Assembly (NCBI GenBank): GCA_024642525.1
Contig: JAHEAX010000006.1
Location: 1 to 64,000, forward strand
Direction of reading: 5' to 3'
Source of the DNA: Erythrobacteraceae bacterium
GTDB lineage: Bacteria > Pseudomonadota > Alphaproteobacteria > Sphingomonadales > Sphingomonadaceae
DNA: 64,000 bases
The notes under the pieces were generated by a model. That model saw only the letters and a list, made by a program, of their open reading frames with translations. It searched no databases and was not told the origin of the DNA. The position numbers and the translations under genes were made by a program. Positions 26,699-34,985 of this stretch are shown here, piece by piece; the first letter of the stretch is position 1, and each line of letters opens with the position of its first letter.

Positions 26699-26899
26699 AT
26701 GGCCCGCACGTCACACAAGGCAGAATTGCCGAGCAAGACCTGCCTGACGTGCGGGCTGCCATTCAACTGGCGCAAGAAATGGGCGCGTGAATGGGACAAT
26801 GTCCGCTATTGTTCCGAACGGTGCAGGCGGTCAAAAAACAGCACCGCGGTCAGCGGTGCAGCCAGAAAAAATCCGACGATCCATAAACCGGAAGGCTGA
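26699..26899 (+). CDS. DUF2256 zinc-ribbon-like protein
   Basis: The 66-residue protein contains [20 protein letters not shown] and [10 protein letters not shown], two CxxC or CxxxC pairs of the DUF2256 family. Function unknown; the Cys pattern implies zinc binding. It lies between pepA and holC, and its TGA overlaps the holC ATG (TGATG). Confidence 0.88.
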   Translation: MARTSHKAELPSKTCLTCGLPFNWRKKWAREWDNVRYCSERCRRSKNSTAVSGAARKNPTIHKPEG

Positions 26900-27348
26900 T
26901 GCGGGTCGATTTCTATCAGTTGAGCCGCGATCCAGCAGAACTGGTGGTACCGTTGCTGGCCCGCGCGGCAAAGGCCGCGGGCGAACGGGTGCTGGTGGTC
27001 AGCGAAGATGCGGGCCAGACAGCGCGTATCGACAAGGCACTGTGGGAAGTCGCGCCGGAGGCATTTCTGGCGCATGGGCAGGCAGGCGATGGCCACGAAC
27101 AGCGCCAGCCAGTGCTGATCTCGTCGGCAATGGCAGCTGCCAATGACGCTGGCTTCGTGATCCTTGCTGATGGGAAATGGCGCGAAGAGGCTTGCGAATT
27201 TGCACGTGCCTTTCTGCTTTTTGGCGATGACCGCCTGCAAGATGCCCGCGCCTGCTGGCGGCTGCTGGGCGAAGAAGCCTACGCCAGCAAGGGCATAGAG
27301 CGCCATTTCTGGAAGCAGGACGGCGGCAAATGGCGCGAAATGGCCTGA
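26899..27348 (+). CDS. holC: DNA polymerase III chi subunit HolC
   Basis: The 149-residue protein starts [24 protein letters not shown] and has AGERVLVVSEDAGQTARIDKALWEV, FLAHG, QPVLIS and LLFGDDRLQDARACWRLL, all chi-family features. Chi links the clamp loader to SSB. It follows pepA as in many proteobacteria, with the small DUF2256 gene in between. Confidence 0.9.
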   Translation: MRVDFYQLSRDPAELVVPLLARAAKAAGERVLVVSEDAGQTARIDKALWEVAPEAFLAHGQAGDGHEQRQPVLISSAMAAANDAGFVILADGKWREEACEFARAFLLFGDDRLQDARACWRLLGEEAYASKGIERHFWKQDGGKWREMA

Positions 27349-27485
27349 TATTGCTTGGCGCCGCCACAACAAGGCAATCCTGATTGCACCTGCCAACTGA
27401 TAGCGGGACTTGCGAAAAGCTCGCTTCGCGGCTAGGGGCGCGCGCAACGCAATCCCCTAACAATCTTGTCATTTAGGAAACTCCC

Positions 27486-27908
27486 ATGGCGGTTACCCGC
27501 ACCTTTTCGATCATCAAGCCCGATGCTACCCGCCGCAACCTGACCGGCGCTGTCACCAAGATGCTGGAAGAAGCGGGCCTTCGTGTCGTCGCTTCCAAGC
27601 GCATTCACATGACCCGCGAACAGGCTGAAGGCTTCTACGCCGTTCACAAGGAACGCCCTTTCTTCGGTGAACTGGTCGATTTCATGATCAGCGGCCCGGT
27701 TGTTGTGCAGGTTCTCGAAGGCGAGAACGCCATGCAGGCAAATCGCGACATCATGGGCGCGACCAACCCCAAGGATGCAGCACCAGGCACGATTCGCGCT
27801 GAACTGGCTGAAAGCATTGAAGCAAATACGGTTCACGGTTCGGACAGCGACGAAAATGCTGCCATCGAAATCGCCTATTTCTTCAATGATGACGAAATCG
27901 TCGGCTAA
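27486..27908 (+). CDS. ndk: Nucleoside diphosphate kinase
   Basis: The 140-residue protein matches Ndk closely: [42 protein letters not shown], the [15 protein letters not shown] motif and the active-site His in [20 protein letters not shown]. It equalises nucleoside triphosphate pools using ATP. A ribosome site AGGAAACTCCC precedes the ATG and an intrinsic terminator follows. The 137 bases before it contain no gene. Confidence 0.98.
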   Translation: MAVTRTFSIIKPDATRRNLTGAVTKMLEEAGLRVVASKRIHMTREQAEGFYAVHKERPFFGELVDFMISGPVVVQVLEGENAMQANRDIMGATNPKDAAPGTIRAELAESIEANTVHGSDSDENAAIEIAYFFNDDEIVG

Positions 27909-27936
27909 GTTTCTGAAAAATTTTGGAAACCCGATA

Positions 27937-27968
27937 AGGGCCGCTCGCAAGGGCGGCCCTTTTTGTTT
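27937..27968 (+). terminator. Rho-independent terminator of ndk
   Basis: AGGGCCGC pairs with GCGGCCCT around TCGCAAGG, followed by TTTTGTTT. Confidence 0.9.
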
Positions 27969-28038
27969 GCGCGGGTTCTTTCGCAAACTTAACATCCATC
28001 AAATATTATTATGTATTTGAATATGTTACCCAGCACAG

Positions 28039-28431
28039 ATGCTGATCAGAAGCCGCGTTTCCATTGCCCGCCGATTTATCAAGCGGATGAACCTGGCTGA
28101 TGTCGATGGGCTGGCATCCATGATGAGCGATGACGTCGTTTTCGTGGATAGCCGGTTGGCCCGCATAGAAGGCAAAGTGGGCTGCGTGGAACTGTTCCGA
28201 CGCTTTGTCGCACTCGACACCGGATTTACCATCAGCATCGAAAGCGCCAGCCGCAATGGCGATGATGTGTTGATCAAGGGGCATACCCATTCGAACGACG
28301 AAGACCTTGTGGCAAACTGCCTGTGGCAATGCCGGATCGAAGGCGGGAAAGTGGTCTATTGGCAAAGCTATCGTGCGGACGATCCACCGGCGCTGGCGCG
28401 CATGCTGGCGAGGGAATTCGTGGTCAATTGA
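28039..28431 (+). CDS. NTF2-like (SnoaL-fold) protein
   Basis: The 130-residue protein has the alpha+beta cone pattern of NTF2-like proteins: an N-terminal helix with FIKRMNLADVDGLASMMSDDVVFVD, a GCVELFRRFVAL helix, and strands VLIKGHTHSN, VANCLWQCRIEGGKVVYWQSYR. Members include isomerases, dehydratases and binding proteins; the reaction is unknown. It stands alone, downstream of the ndk terminator, preceded by an A/T-rich stretch that may hold its promoter. Confidence 0.78.
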   Translation: MLIRSRVSIARRFIKRMNLADVDGLASMMSDDVVFVDSRLARIEGKVGCVELFRRFVALDTGFTISIESASRNGDDVLIKGHTHSNDEDLVANCLWQCRIEGGKVVYWQSYRADDPPALARMLAREFVVN

Positions 28432-28474
28432 ACCGGCAGAAGGTTCGGCTGGCGCTATGCTGGCGTGTTCATGC

Positions 28475-29680
28475 CTATCGCCTGTGTGCGGAAAACCGCC
28501 GGTAAGCCGCGCGATGATGCCGGTGCGCTGATTGGCTGGCTTGCTGTTGTTCAGCCGCCATCGCCTGTGCTGCCCCTTCTGACAGTTTCAGGCCCAGCGC
28601 ATCATAAGTGCGCGATATTTCGCTGCTCCAATCGCGGTTGAGCGCATCGAAATCCACCCGTGCAACAGGGCCGGTAAAATCCTTTAGGGCGGCATTCATG
28701 CGCTCTGCCCGTAACGCAATCTTGCGCTGCCATTCCCGTTCTATCCAGCCCAGGTCCACATCGTCGGACTGGATGGCCATCTGGTTGGCCACCAGCGATG
28801 CCGCGCTTTGCGTGATGTCATCGTGATTGCGGTGTGTAACCACCAGGCGTGCATCAGGGAACAGGGCGAGGAGGGCAGGCAGATCTTCTGCAAATTGCGG
28901 CACTTTCATAACGCGCGGCAGCGCCGCATTGCCATGATGCGCGGCATCGGTGCGCAGGATTCGGCCAAATTCGCGGTAGACTGCCGATGCATCGCTTCCC
29001 TCGCTGAAGGCGGTGAAGGACGGGATGTGCCACTGCGCTTCATAGGCCCCGTGGTCGAACGCGCTGGCAAGCCAGCCCAGTTCTTCGTCGGCGCGCGCTG
29101 CGCCAAACGGGTGGAGCGTATCAATCCACGGGTCCATCCTGCGCGCCATGAACAAGGCGATGCCGCCCCACAAAGGGCGCAGGTCTATTGGGCTGCCGGG
29201 GACAGGTTGCCAGCTGTCGCAGAACCGCGTTGCACAATGCGCCGGGTCAGCCGCCAGAAGCCGGTGCAAACGGGTCGTTCCTGCCCGCATCTGGCCCACC
29301 ACGATGATCGGCGGCGCGATTCCTGTCTGGAGCATTGTCGGCGCAGAACGCCATAATCTTCCCAGAGCCAGCCTTTGCCGGATAACCCGCACAATCTGAC
29401 CATGGGCAATCGTGCGGCCAAGCGAATTCAGGCGGGCTTCGTGTTCAATTGCATGGCACAGGCGGGTGAGGCGCGTGCGAAAATCCTGCGCATCTTCGTG
29501 GCTACGCCCGCCCAATTCATCCTCGGCAGTGAAGTCCTGGCTGGCCTTGGAAAACACGCTTTCAGGGTCAAGCGGCGGATGGGAGAGCCAACCCTTGGCC
29601 CAGCTTGCCTCCAGCCAGCCATTCGCGCGGTCCGCAAGGTTCGACCGGGCCAGTGGATGGGGGCGGGGAGGAGGGGGCAC
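28475..29680 (-). CDS. Sulfotransferase family protein
   Basis: The 401-residue protein contains a PAPS 5'-phosphosulfate loop in IIVVGQMRAGTTRLHRLLA and a 3'-phosphate binding segment in DARLVVTHRNHDDITQSAASL, as in Sulfotransfer_1/3 proteins. The acceptor is unknown. It starts with GTG at 29680, 3 bases after the purN stop, so it is likely co-transcribed with purM-purN although its role is unrelated. No PAPS synthesis genes are seen here. Confidence 0.82.
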   Translation of the reverse strand: MPPPPRPHPLARSNLADRANGWLEASWAKGWLSHPPLDPESVFSKASQDFTAEDELGGRSHEDAQDFRTRLTRLCHAIEHEARLNSLGRTIAHGQIVRVIRQRLALGRLWRSAPTMLQTGIAPPIIVVGQMRAGTTRLHRLLAADPAHCATRFCDSWQPVPGSPIDLRPLWGGIALFMARRMDPWIDTLHPFGAARADEELGWLASAFDHGAYEAQWHIPSFTAFSEGSDASAVYREFGRILRTDAAHHGNAALPRVMKVPQFAEDLPALLALFPDARLVVTHRNHDDITQSAASLVANQMAIQSDDVDLGWIEREWQRKIALRAERMNAALKDFTGPVARVDFDALNRDWSSEISRTYDALGLKLSEGAAQAMAAEQQQASQSAHRHHRAAYRRFSAHRR

Positions 29681-29683
29681 GGT

Positions 29684-30637
29684 CTAGAACTCGTCGGCGG
29701 CGTCAATCAAAGTGGTAAGGCGCTTGGGCGCAACAAGACGCCAGCTGCGCTCCAGCCAGTATTCAACCTGTGACCAGTCGAGCCCGGGTCGGTTCAGGAT
29801 CAGCCCGACCCAGTCGCTCGCCCCATAATAGGCGGGGCGGAAAAATGTATCGGGGTCACGGTCGATCAGGTCTGCCAGTTCATCCTGCCCGCTGGTCTTG
29901 GCAAGGAGTGCGACATGCGGTTCGCCATGGTGCCGGTCACTAAGATAGGCGAAATATTTGCCGCTCTTGCCCCCGCTGCGCCAGCCGGGGGAGCCATGGC
30001 TTTCGCGTTCTTCCGCCTCGGGCAGAGCCAGTGCGAGCGTGCGTACCCGTTGGAGCAGATATTCGGCATCATACGGGCGCAGGACATAGGTGTTGACCAC
30101 GCGCGGGTAGAGCTGGTGTTCGGCCAGCCTGACGCGGGATGACAGAGTGTCTTCAGTGTCGCCGGGCAGGATGGCAACTTTGGCCTGACCCAGTATTTCA
30201 CCGGCATCGAGTTCTGCTGTGACCAGATGCACGGTTGCGCCTGCCACCTTGTCGCCTGCCTCGAGCGCGCGCTTATGAGTGTCGAGGCCGCGATATTTGG
30301 GCAGCAGGGATGGGTGGATGTTGATCAGCCTGCCATCCCACCGTTCCACGAAACCCGCCGTCAAAATGCGCATATATCCAGCAAGGATGATGAACTGCGC
30401 GCCAGCGTCGAGGGCGGCCTTTTCCATGATTGCATCATGGTCGCCGCGCTCCATCCCGCGGTGCGGATGGGCGAATGTGCCAATTCCTTCGCCCGCAGCC
30501 AACTTCAGGCCTGCGGCATCGGGATCGTTACTGGCCACCAGCACGATTTCGTAGCCGCTGCCCGCCATTCTGCTGGCGTAAAGCAGCGCCGCCATATTGG
30601 TACCGCTGCCCGAAATGAACACCGCAATCCGGGCCAC
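29684..30637 (-). CDS. purN: Phosphoribosylglycinamide formyltransferase fused to a YjbR-like domain
   Basis: Residues 1-190 are PurN: IAVFISGSGTNMAALL, FIILAGYMRILTAGFV, LINIHPSLLPKYRGLDTHKRAL with catalytic Asn106 and His108, and ELDAGEIL with Asp144. Residues 193-317 match the MmcQ/YjbR (DUF419) fold: LALALPEAEERESHGSP, FAYLSDRHHGEPHVALL, a DPDTFFRPAYYGASDWVGL segment and LDWSQVEYWLERSWRLVAPKRL. PurN formylates GAR in purine synthesis with 10-formyl-THF; the YjbR part is DNA-binding-like in fold with unknown role. GTG 30637 follows purM by 25 bases; the longer frame to 30742 overlaps purM. The fusion appears genuine, with no stop or frameshift. Confidence 0.92.
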   Translation of the reverse strand: MARIAVFISGSGTNMAALLYASRMAGSGYEIVLVASNDPDAAGLKLAAGEGIGTFAHPHRGMERGDHDAIMEKAALDAGAQFIILAGYMRILTAGFVERWDGRLINIHPSLLPKYRGLDTHKRALEAGDKVAGATVHLVTAELDAGEILGQAKVAILPGDTEDTLSSRVRLAEHQLYPRVVNTYVLRPYDAEYLLQRVRTLALALPEAEERESHGSPGWRSGGKSGKYFAYLSDRHHGEPHVALLAKTSGQDELADLIDRDPDTFFRPAYYGASDWVGLILNRPGLDWSQVEYWLERSWRLVAPKRLTTLIDAADEF

Positions 30638-30662
30638 TGGCCCGGCATGCCGAGGCTGCCCG

Positions 30663-31769
30663 TCAAGCGAGATGGCTTGCTTCCCAGTCGCTGCGGGCGG
30701 ACCATGTGCCGGCAGAACCGCGAACAGTGCAGCCGCGTTCACCGCTAGTGATCTCGCCGATCTTCAGCACGGTTTCGCCTGCCGCCTGCAATTCCTGCGT
30801 AAGGCTTTCTACCTGCGCTGCATCCACCGCCAGCACCATGCCTACGCCGCAATTGAAGGTGCGGGCCATTTCTTCCGGCTCGATATTGCCCTGCGCCTGC
30901 AAGAAAGCCATCAGGCGCGGCTGGTCCCAGCCATCAGCATCCACCACGGCATGGGCGCCGTCGGGTAGCACGCGGGGGATATTTTCCAACAAACCGCCGC
31001 CGGTGATATGCGCCAGCGCTGCAATCTTGCCCGACCGAATGGCGGGCAGCAGGCTTTTTACATAAATCCGCGTTGGTTCGATCAATATGTCGATGAGAAG
31101 CCGGTCCGAATCGAACAGGGCAGGGCGGTCCAGCTTCCAGCCCTTGTCCGCAGCCAGCCGCCGGACGAGTGAATAGCCGTTGGAATGCACGCCTGAACTG
31201 GCAAGGCCGATCAACACCTGTCCGGGCGCGACCGAATCGCCGGTCAATTGTTCGCCGCGTTCCACCGCGCCAACGCAGAAGCCTGCCAGATCATAATCAC
31301 CGGCCGCATACATGCCCGGCATTTCTGCCGTTTCGCCGCCAATCAGCGCGCATCCTGCATCCTTGCAGCCTTCTGCAATACCGGCCACGACCCGTTCTGC
31401 AATGCCGGTCTCCAGTTTGCCGGTGGCGAAATAGTCGAGGAAAAACAGCGGTTCAGCGCCCTGCACGATAAGGTCGTTGACGCACATCGCGACAAGATCG
31501 ATGCCCACACTGTCGTGCCGGTCATGGTCGATCGCCAACTTCAGCTTGGTGCCGACGCCATCATTGGCAGCGACCAGCAAGGGGTCGGAATAGCCTGCGG
31601 CCCTGGGGTCGAAGAAACCCCCGAACCCGCCCAGTTCCGATGTGGCACCAGGGCGCGCGGTGGCTTTCACCAGTGGGCCGATGGCCTTCACCAGCGCATT
31701 GCCTGCGTCGATTGAAACGCCGGCCTTGGCGTAAGTATAACTCTCGGGCGAAGTATTTTTGGAGGACAT
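30663..31769 (-). CDS. purM: Phosphoribosylformylglycinamidine cyclo-ligase (AIR synthetase)
   Basis: The 368-residue protein has [15 protein letters not shown] at the start, [46 protein letters not shown] and [16 protein letters not shown], all PurM landmarks. It closes the imidazole ring of AIR. It is first in a unit with purN, as in many bacteria, and is divergent from the DUF2066-like gene. Confidence 0.98.
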   Translation of the reverse strand: MSSKNTSPESYTYAKAGVSIDAGNALVKAIGPLVKATARPGATSELGGFGGFFDPRAAGYSDPLLVAANDGVGTKLKLAIDHDRHDSVGIDLVAMCVNDLIVQGAEPLFFLDYFATGKLETGIAERVVAGIAEGCKDAGCALIGGETAEMPGMYAAGDYDLAGFCVGAVERGEQLTGDSVAPGQVLIGLASSGVHSNGYSLVRRLAADKGWKLDRPALFDSDRLLIDILIEPTRIYVKSLLPAIRSGKIAALAHITGGGLLENIPRVLPDGAHAVVDADGWDQPRLMAFLQAQGNIEPEEMARTFNCGVGMVLAVDAAQVESLTQELQAAGETVLKIGEITSGERGCTVRGSAGTWSARSDWEASHLA

Positions 31770-31838
31770 GGGGCTGCTTTAAGCTTTCGCGCTTGGATTT
31801 CCATGCCCGTTTGGGCAAAAGGCGCGAAGTTTTCCCCG

Positions 31839-33122
31839 ATGACCCATGTGAACCCTCTCTCAGCCCGATTGCGCCCCACCCTGTTTAACGGGGCCATGGC
31901 GCTTGTGATCCTGCTCTGCGCGATAGTTGCTGGCCGTGCCTTGTGGGCGCAGGTGGACGGGGACCGCGGCATCGCGGCAGTCGCCAGCAGCAGCGACATC
32001 GACATTGGCGGGATCGAAGTAAATACCACTGGCAAGACCGCGGAAGAAGCGCGCCAGAAGGGTTGGGCAGAGGCGCAGCGCGCGGCGTGGAAGAAGCTGG
32101 GCGGTTCCGACATTTCCGATTCGCAGCTGGAATCGATGGTGTCTGCCATTGTTATCGAAAAAGAGCGCATCGGCCCGCGCCGCTATATCGCAACGCTCGG
32201 TGTCATCTTCGACCGGACGAGGGCAGGCAGCCTGCTGGGCGCTGCGGGGCGCAAGACGCGTTCCGCGCCCATGCTGCTGATACCCGTTACGATGGAAGGC
32301 GGCACTGCCCGCGTGTTCGAAATGGTCAATCCGTGGCAGCGCGCCTGGGCGGAATACCAGACGGGCGCCAGCAGCATCGATTACGTTCGCCCATCGGGCG
32401 CCAATGGCGATTCGCTGCTGATTACCTATGGCCAGACCAGCCGCAGAAGCCGGACCTGGTGGCGCAATGTCCTTGACCAGTATGGCGCGGCCGATGTGCT
32501 GGTGCCGATTGCGAAGCTGGAACGGCAATGGCCAGGTGGGCCGGTCAAAGGCACATTTACGGCGCGTTATGGGCCGGACAATCGCTTCCTCGAAACATTC
32601 ACGCTCAATGCCAAGGGTGACGAAGACCTGCCCCGTATGCTGAACCAGGCCATGGTGCGGCTGAACGGTATTTTCGAACAGGCACTGGCCGATGGCAAGT
32701 TGCGGCCTGACCCGACGCTCAACCTCGGTGCGCCGGTGATCGACCCGGCGTTGCAGCGGCTGATCGACCTTGGCCGCGCTGCCGAAGCACAGGCGCAGGC
32801 CGCCCGTGATGCTGCCAATGCGGCGGCAACGGGGGCCATGCCGGCAGATGGGGGCGCAACGGCCCCACCGCCTGGCCCGGCAGTGGTATCAAGCTATGTG
32901 GTCCAGTTCGCCAGCCCCGATGGCGGTTCTGTCGATGCCACACTTGCGGCTGTCCGCGCTGCGCCCGGCGTTCGCGGTGCTGCGGCCAGCAGTCTTGCGA
33001 TTGGCGGCACTTCTGTCATGCGGGTCAGCTATGGCGGTTCGCTGGAACAATTGGCAGCCGCGCTGCGGGCTCGCGGTTTCTCCGTGACCCAAGGTAGCAA
33101 TGCGCTCGCCATCAGCCGCTAG
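31839..33122 (+). CDS. DUF2066-like periplasmic protein with HMA-like C-terminal domain
   Basis: The 427-residue protein has a signal or anchor (GAMALVILLCAIVAGRALWA), an N-terminal domain with IEVNTTGKTAEEARQKGWAEAQRAAWKKLGG typical of DUF2066, a middle domain, an Ala/Pro-rich linker, and a C-terminal 70-residue piece (SSYVVQFASPDGGSVDATLAAVRAAPGV ...) that reads like a ferredoxin-fold heavy-metal domain but lacks the CxxC. I used ATG 31839; ATG 31803 and later ATG 31932 are alternatives. It directly precedes hdaA, 12 bases away, and may be co-transcribed with it. Confidence 0.75.
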   Translation: MTHVNPLSARLRPTLFNGAMALVILLCAIVAGRALWAQVDGDRGIAAVASSSDIDIGGIEVNTTGKTAEEARQKGWAEAQRAAWKKLGGSDISDSQLESMVSAIVIEKERIGPRRYIATLGVIFDRTRAGSLLGAAGRKTRSAPMLLIPVTMEGGTARVFEMVNPWQRAWAEYQTGASSIDYVRPSGANGDSLLITYGQTSRRSRTWWRNVLDQYGAADVLVPIAKLERQWPGGPVKGTFTARYGPDNRFLETFTLNAKGDEDLPRMLNQAMVRLNGIFEQALADGKLRPDPTLNLGAPVIDPALQRLIDLGRAAEAQAQAARDAANAAATGAMPADGGATAPPPGPAVVSSYVVQFASPDGGSVDATLAAVRAAPGVRGAAASSLAIGGTSVMRVSYGGSLEQLAAALRARGFSVTQGSNALAISR

Positions 33123-33134
33123 GGCGCTTGCCCG

Positions 33135-33758
33135 ATGACGCAGATTGCCCTGCCACTGGCTCACAGACATGCAGCCGACCCTGACCGTATCGTTGTCGGC
33201 AATGCCAACAAGGGTGTGATCGATGCGCTGGGCGATCCGGCGAGCTGGCCGTTTAACACTGCCATTCTTGCAGGGCCGCCCCGTTCGGGAAAGTCCCTGC
33301 TTGGACGCTGGTTTGCCGCACAGGGCCAAGGCGAAACCTTGGACGGCGCAGACCGGATGGACGAAACAGAGCTGTTTCACCGGTGGAACAGGGCGCAGGA
33401 AAGCGGCCAGCCGCTGCTGCTGATTGCTGATGGCGGGGCCGAGGGTGCTGGCTGGGATATAGCATTGCCGGATTTGCGTTCGCGGCTTGGCGCGGCGCTG
33501 CATCTGGAAATCGGCGCACCGGACGATGCGATGGTGGCAGACCTCATCGAAGCAATGGCTGCTCAACGTGCGCTTGCAATGGGCGAAGGCGCACTTACCT
33601 ACCTGTTGCCCCGTGCGACCCGCAGCTTTGCTGCCATCGAACGGCTCGTTGGCACGATTGACCGGCTCAGCCTTGAACGCAAGGCACCGGCCACCTTGTC
33701 AATCTGGCGTGATGCGCTCGAAGCAGTGCATGGGGCAGAGCAACCGCGCTTGATATGA
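33135..33758 (+). CDS. hdaA: DnaA-like regulatory ATPase HdaA
   Basis: The 207-residue protein resembles the AAA+ part of DnaA without the DNA-binding domain: QIALPLAHRHAADPDRIVVGNANKGVIDAL, Walker A AGPPRSGKSLLGRW, a degenerate Walker B LLLIADGG, and the sensor 2-like region LLPRATRSFAAIERLVGTIDRL. In alphaproteobacteria HdaA turns off DnaA by stimulating ATP hydrolysis with the clamp (RIDA). The N-terminal QIALPL motif is the expected clamp-binding peptide. The Walker B acidic pair reads AD, an HdaA feature to note. Confidence 0.87.
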   Translation: MTQIALPLAHRHAADPDRIVVGNANKGVIDALGDPASWPFNTAILAGPPRSGKSLLGRWFAAQGQGETLDGADRMDETELFHRWNRAQESGQPLLLIADGGAEGAGWDIALPDLRSRLGAALHLEIGAPDDAMVADLIEAMAAQRALAMGEGALTYLLPRATRSFAAIERLVGTIDRLSLERKAPATLSIWRDALEAVHGAEQPRLI

Positions 33759-33824
33759 TTGCGGCCCTTTCGAAGCTTGCCTTGCAGCAGCATTGGTGAA
33801 AGAATCGCGCAGCGAAAGGATCGC

Positions 33825-34553
33825 ATGCCCATGTTTCAAAGTCTGAAAGACTATCTGGATTCGATCCGCGCGCGCGACCCTGCGCCGCGTTCGCGCTGGG
33901 AAGTTCTGCTTTACCCGGGCGTCCTTGCGCTGGGCCTGCACCGCGTGGCGCATTGGCTGTTCGGTGCGCAGCTTTATTTTCTCGCCCGTCTGGTGAACCA
34001 TTTTTCGCGGATGCTGACGGCAATCGATATCCATCCCGGCGCGACGATCGGCAAGAATTTCTTCATCGACCACGGCTTTACCGTAATCGGGGAAACGGCC
34101 GAAATCGGCGATAACGTCACCATCTACCAATGCGTGACGCTGGGCGGCACCAACCCCACCAATGGCCGCGGCGGCAAACGTCATCCGACCTTGGAAGACA
34201 ATGTCATCATCGGTTCCGGCGCGCAGATTATCGGCCCGATTACCATCGGCAAGCGTGGCCGCGTGGGCGCAAATGCCGTGGTGCTGGACAATGTGCCTGA
34301 AGGCGCGACCATGGTCGGGCTGAAAGCCCGCAGCACGCTGATGCCAGCCGAAGAATGGCTGCGCGAATTCATCCCCTATGGCACACCATGCGATGAACCT
34401 TGCGAGGAAATGATCGGGACGGGCAACCGACGGATCGAGGAAATGCAGCAGCAGATGGCCGAAATGAAGGCTGAGCTGGCAGCCCTGAAAGCGGTGAAAG
34501 CCGCTTCGGAAAATGCCGCGGAACCAACGCAGCGCAGCGGCACGGATAGCTGA
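33825..34553 (+). CDS. cysE: Serine O-acetyltransferase (CysE, EpsC-type)
   Basis: The 242-residue protein has a short N-terminal helical domain (WEVLLYPGVLALGLHRVAHWL) and a left-handed beta-helix of hexapeptide repeats: AIDIHPGATIGKNFFIDHGF with catalytic His and Asp, TVIGETAEIGDNVTIYQCVTLGG, and VIIGSGAQIIGPITIG. A C-terminal Glu/Met-rich helix (RRIEEMQQQMAEMKAELAAL) is probably a coiled coil. It acetylates serine in cysteine synthesis. AAAGGA precedes the ATG at 33825. Its stop overlaps the next gene (TGATG). Confidence 0.93.
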   Translation: MPMFQSLKDYLDSIRARDPAPRSRWEVLLYPGVLALGLHRVAHWLFGAQLYFLARLVNHFSRMLTAIDIHPGATIGKNFFIDHGFTVIGETAEIGDNVTIYQCVTLGGTNPTNGRGGKRHPTLEDNVIIGSGAQIIGPITIGKRGRVGANAVVLDNVPEGATMVGLKARSTLMPAEEWLREFIPYGTPCDEPCEEMIGTGNRRIEEMQQQMAEMKAELAALKAVKAASENAAEPTQRSGTDS

Positions 34554-34912
34554 TGTCAGCGAACGCAGGCTCGCATATTCCAGGGTCGGTTATCGCTTTT
34601 CCGGGCAGGCAGCCCTTGCAGGTCGGCTTTGCCCGTGAAGAACTGGGCCGCATCATGGATTTGTACGGCCGCATGGTTTCTGCCGGTGAATGGCGGGACT
34701 ACGCGATGGATTTCACCCGCGATTTTGCCACATTTGCGGCATTCCGCCGCGCTGCCGAACGGCCGCAGGCCCGCCTGGAAAAACGGCCCGCGCTGCGTGC
34801 AAAGCAAGGCATGTGGACCTTGTTTGGCGAACAGGGCCAGATATTGAAGCGCGGCCATGAACTGGCAGGTGTTCTTGCTCCGATTGAACGGCGCCTGCTC
34901 AAGGCTGTCTGA
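34553..34912 (+). CDS. DUF2794 family protein
   Basis: The 119-residue protein matches DUF2794, an alphaproteobacterial family: VIAFPGRQPLQVGFAREELGRIMDLYGRMVSAGEWRDYAMDF and LEKRPALRAKQGMWTLFGEQGQILKRGHEL. It is a soluble alpha/beta protein of unknown function. Translation is coupled to cysE through TGATG. A strong two-way terminator follows. Confidence 0.9.
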   Translation: MSANAGSHIPGSVIAFPGRQPLQVGFAREELGRIMDLYGRMVSAGEWRDYAMDFTRDFATFAAFRRAAERPQARLEKRPALRAKQGMWTLFGEQGQILKRGHELAGVLAPIERRLLKAV

Positions 34913-34936
34913 CCGCCAAGCAGTTTTGCCCATGAA

Positions 34937-34971
34937 AAAGGCCCCCGCGCATCATATGCGCGGGGGCCTTT
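34937..34971. terminator. Bidirectional terminator
   Basis: AAAGGCCCCCGCGCAT pairs perfectly with ATGCGCGGGGGCCTTT around CAT, a 16-bp stem between convergent genes DUF2794 and the membrane protein at 34986. The A-rich left flank supplies the U run for the minus strand. Confidence 0.9.
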
Positions 34972-34985
34972 CAGTTCAGCTTGGT

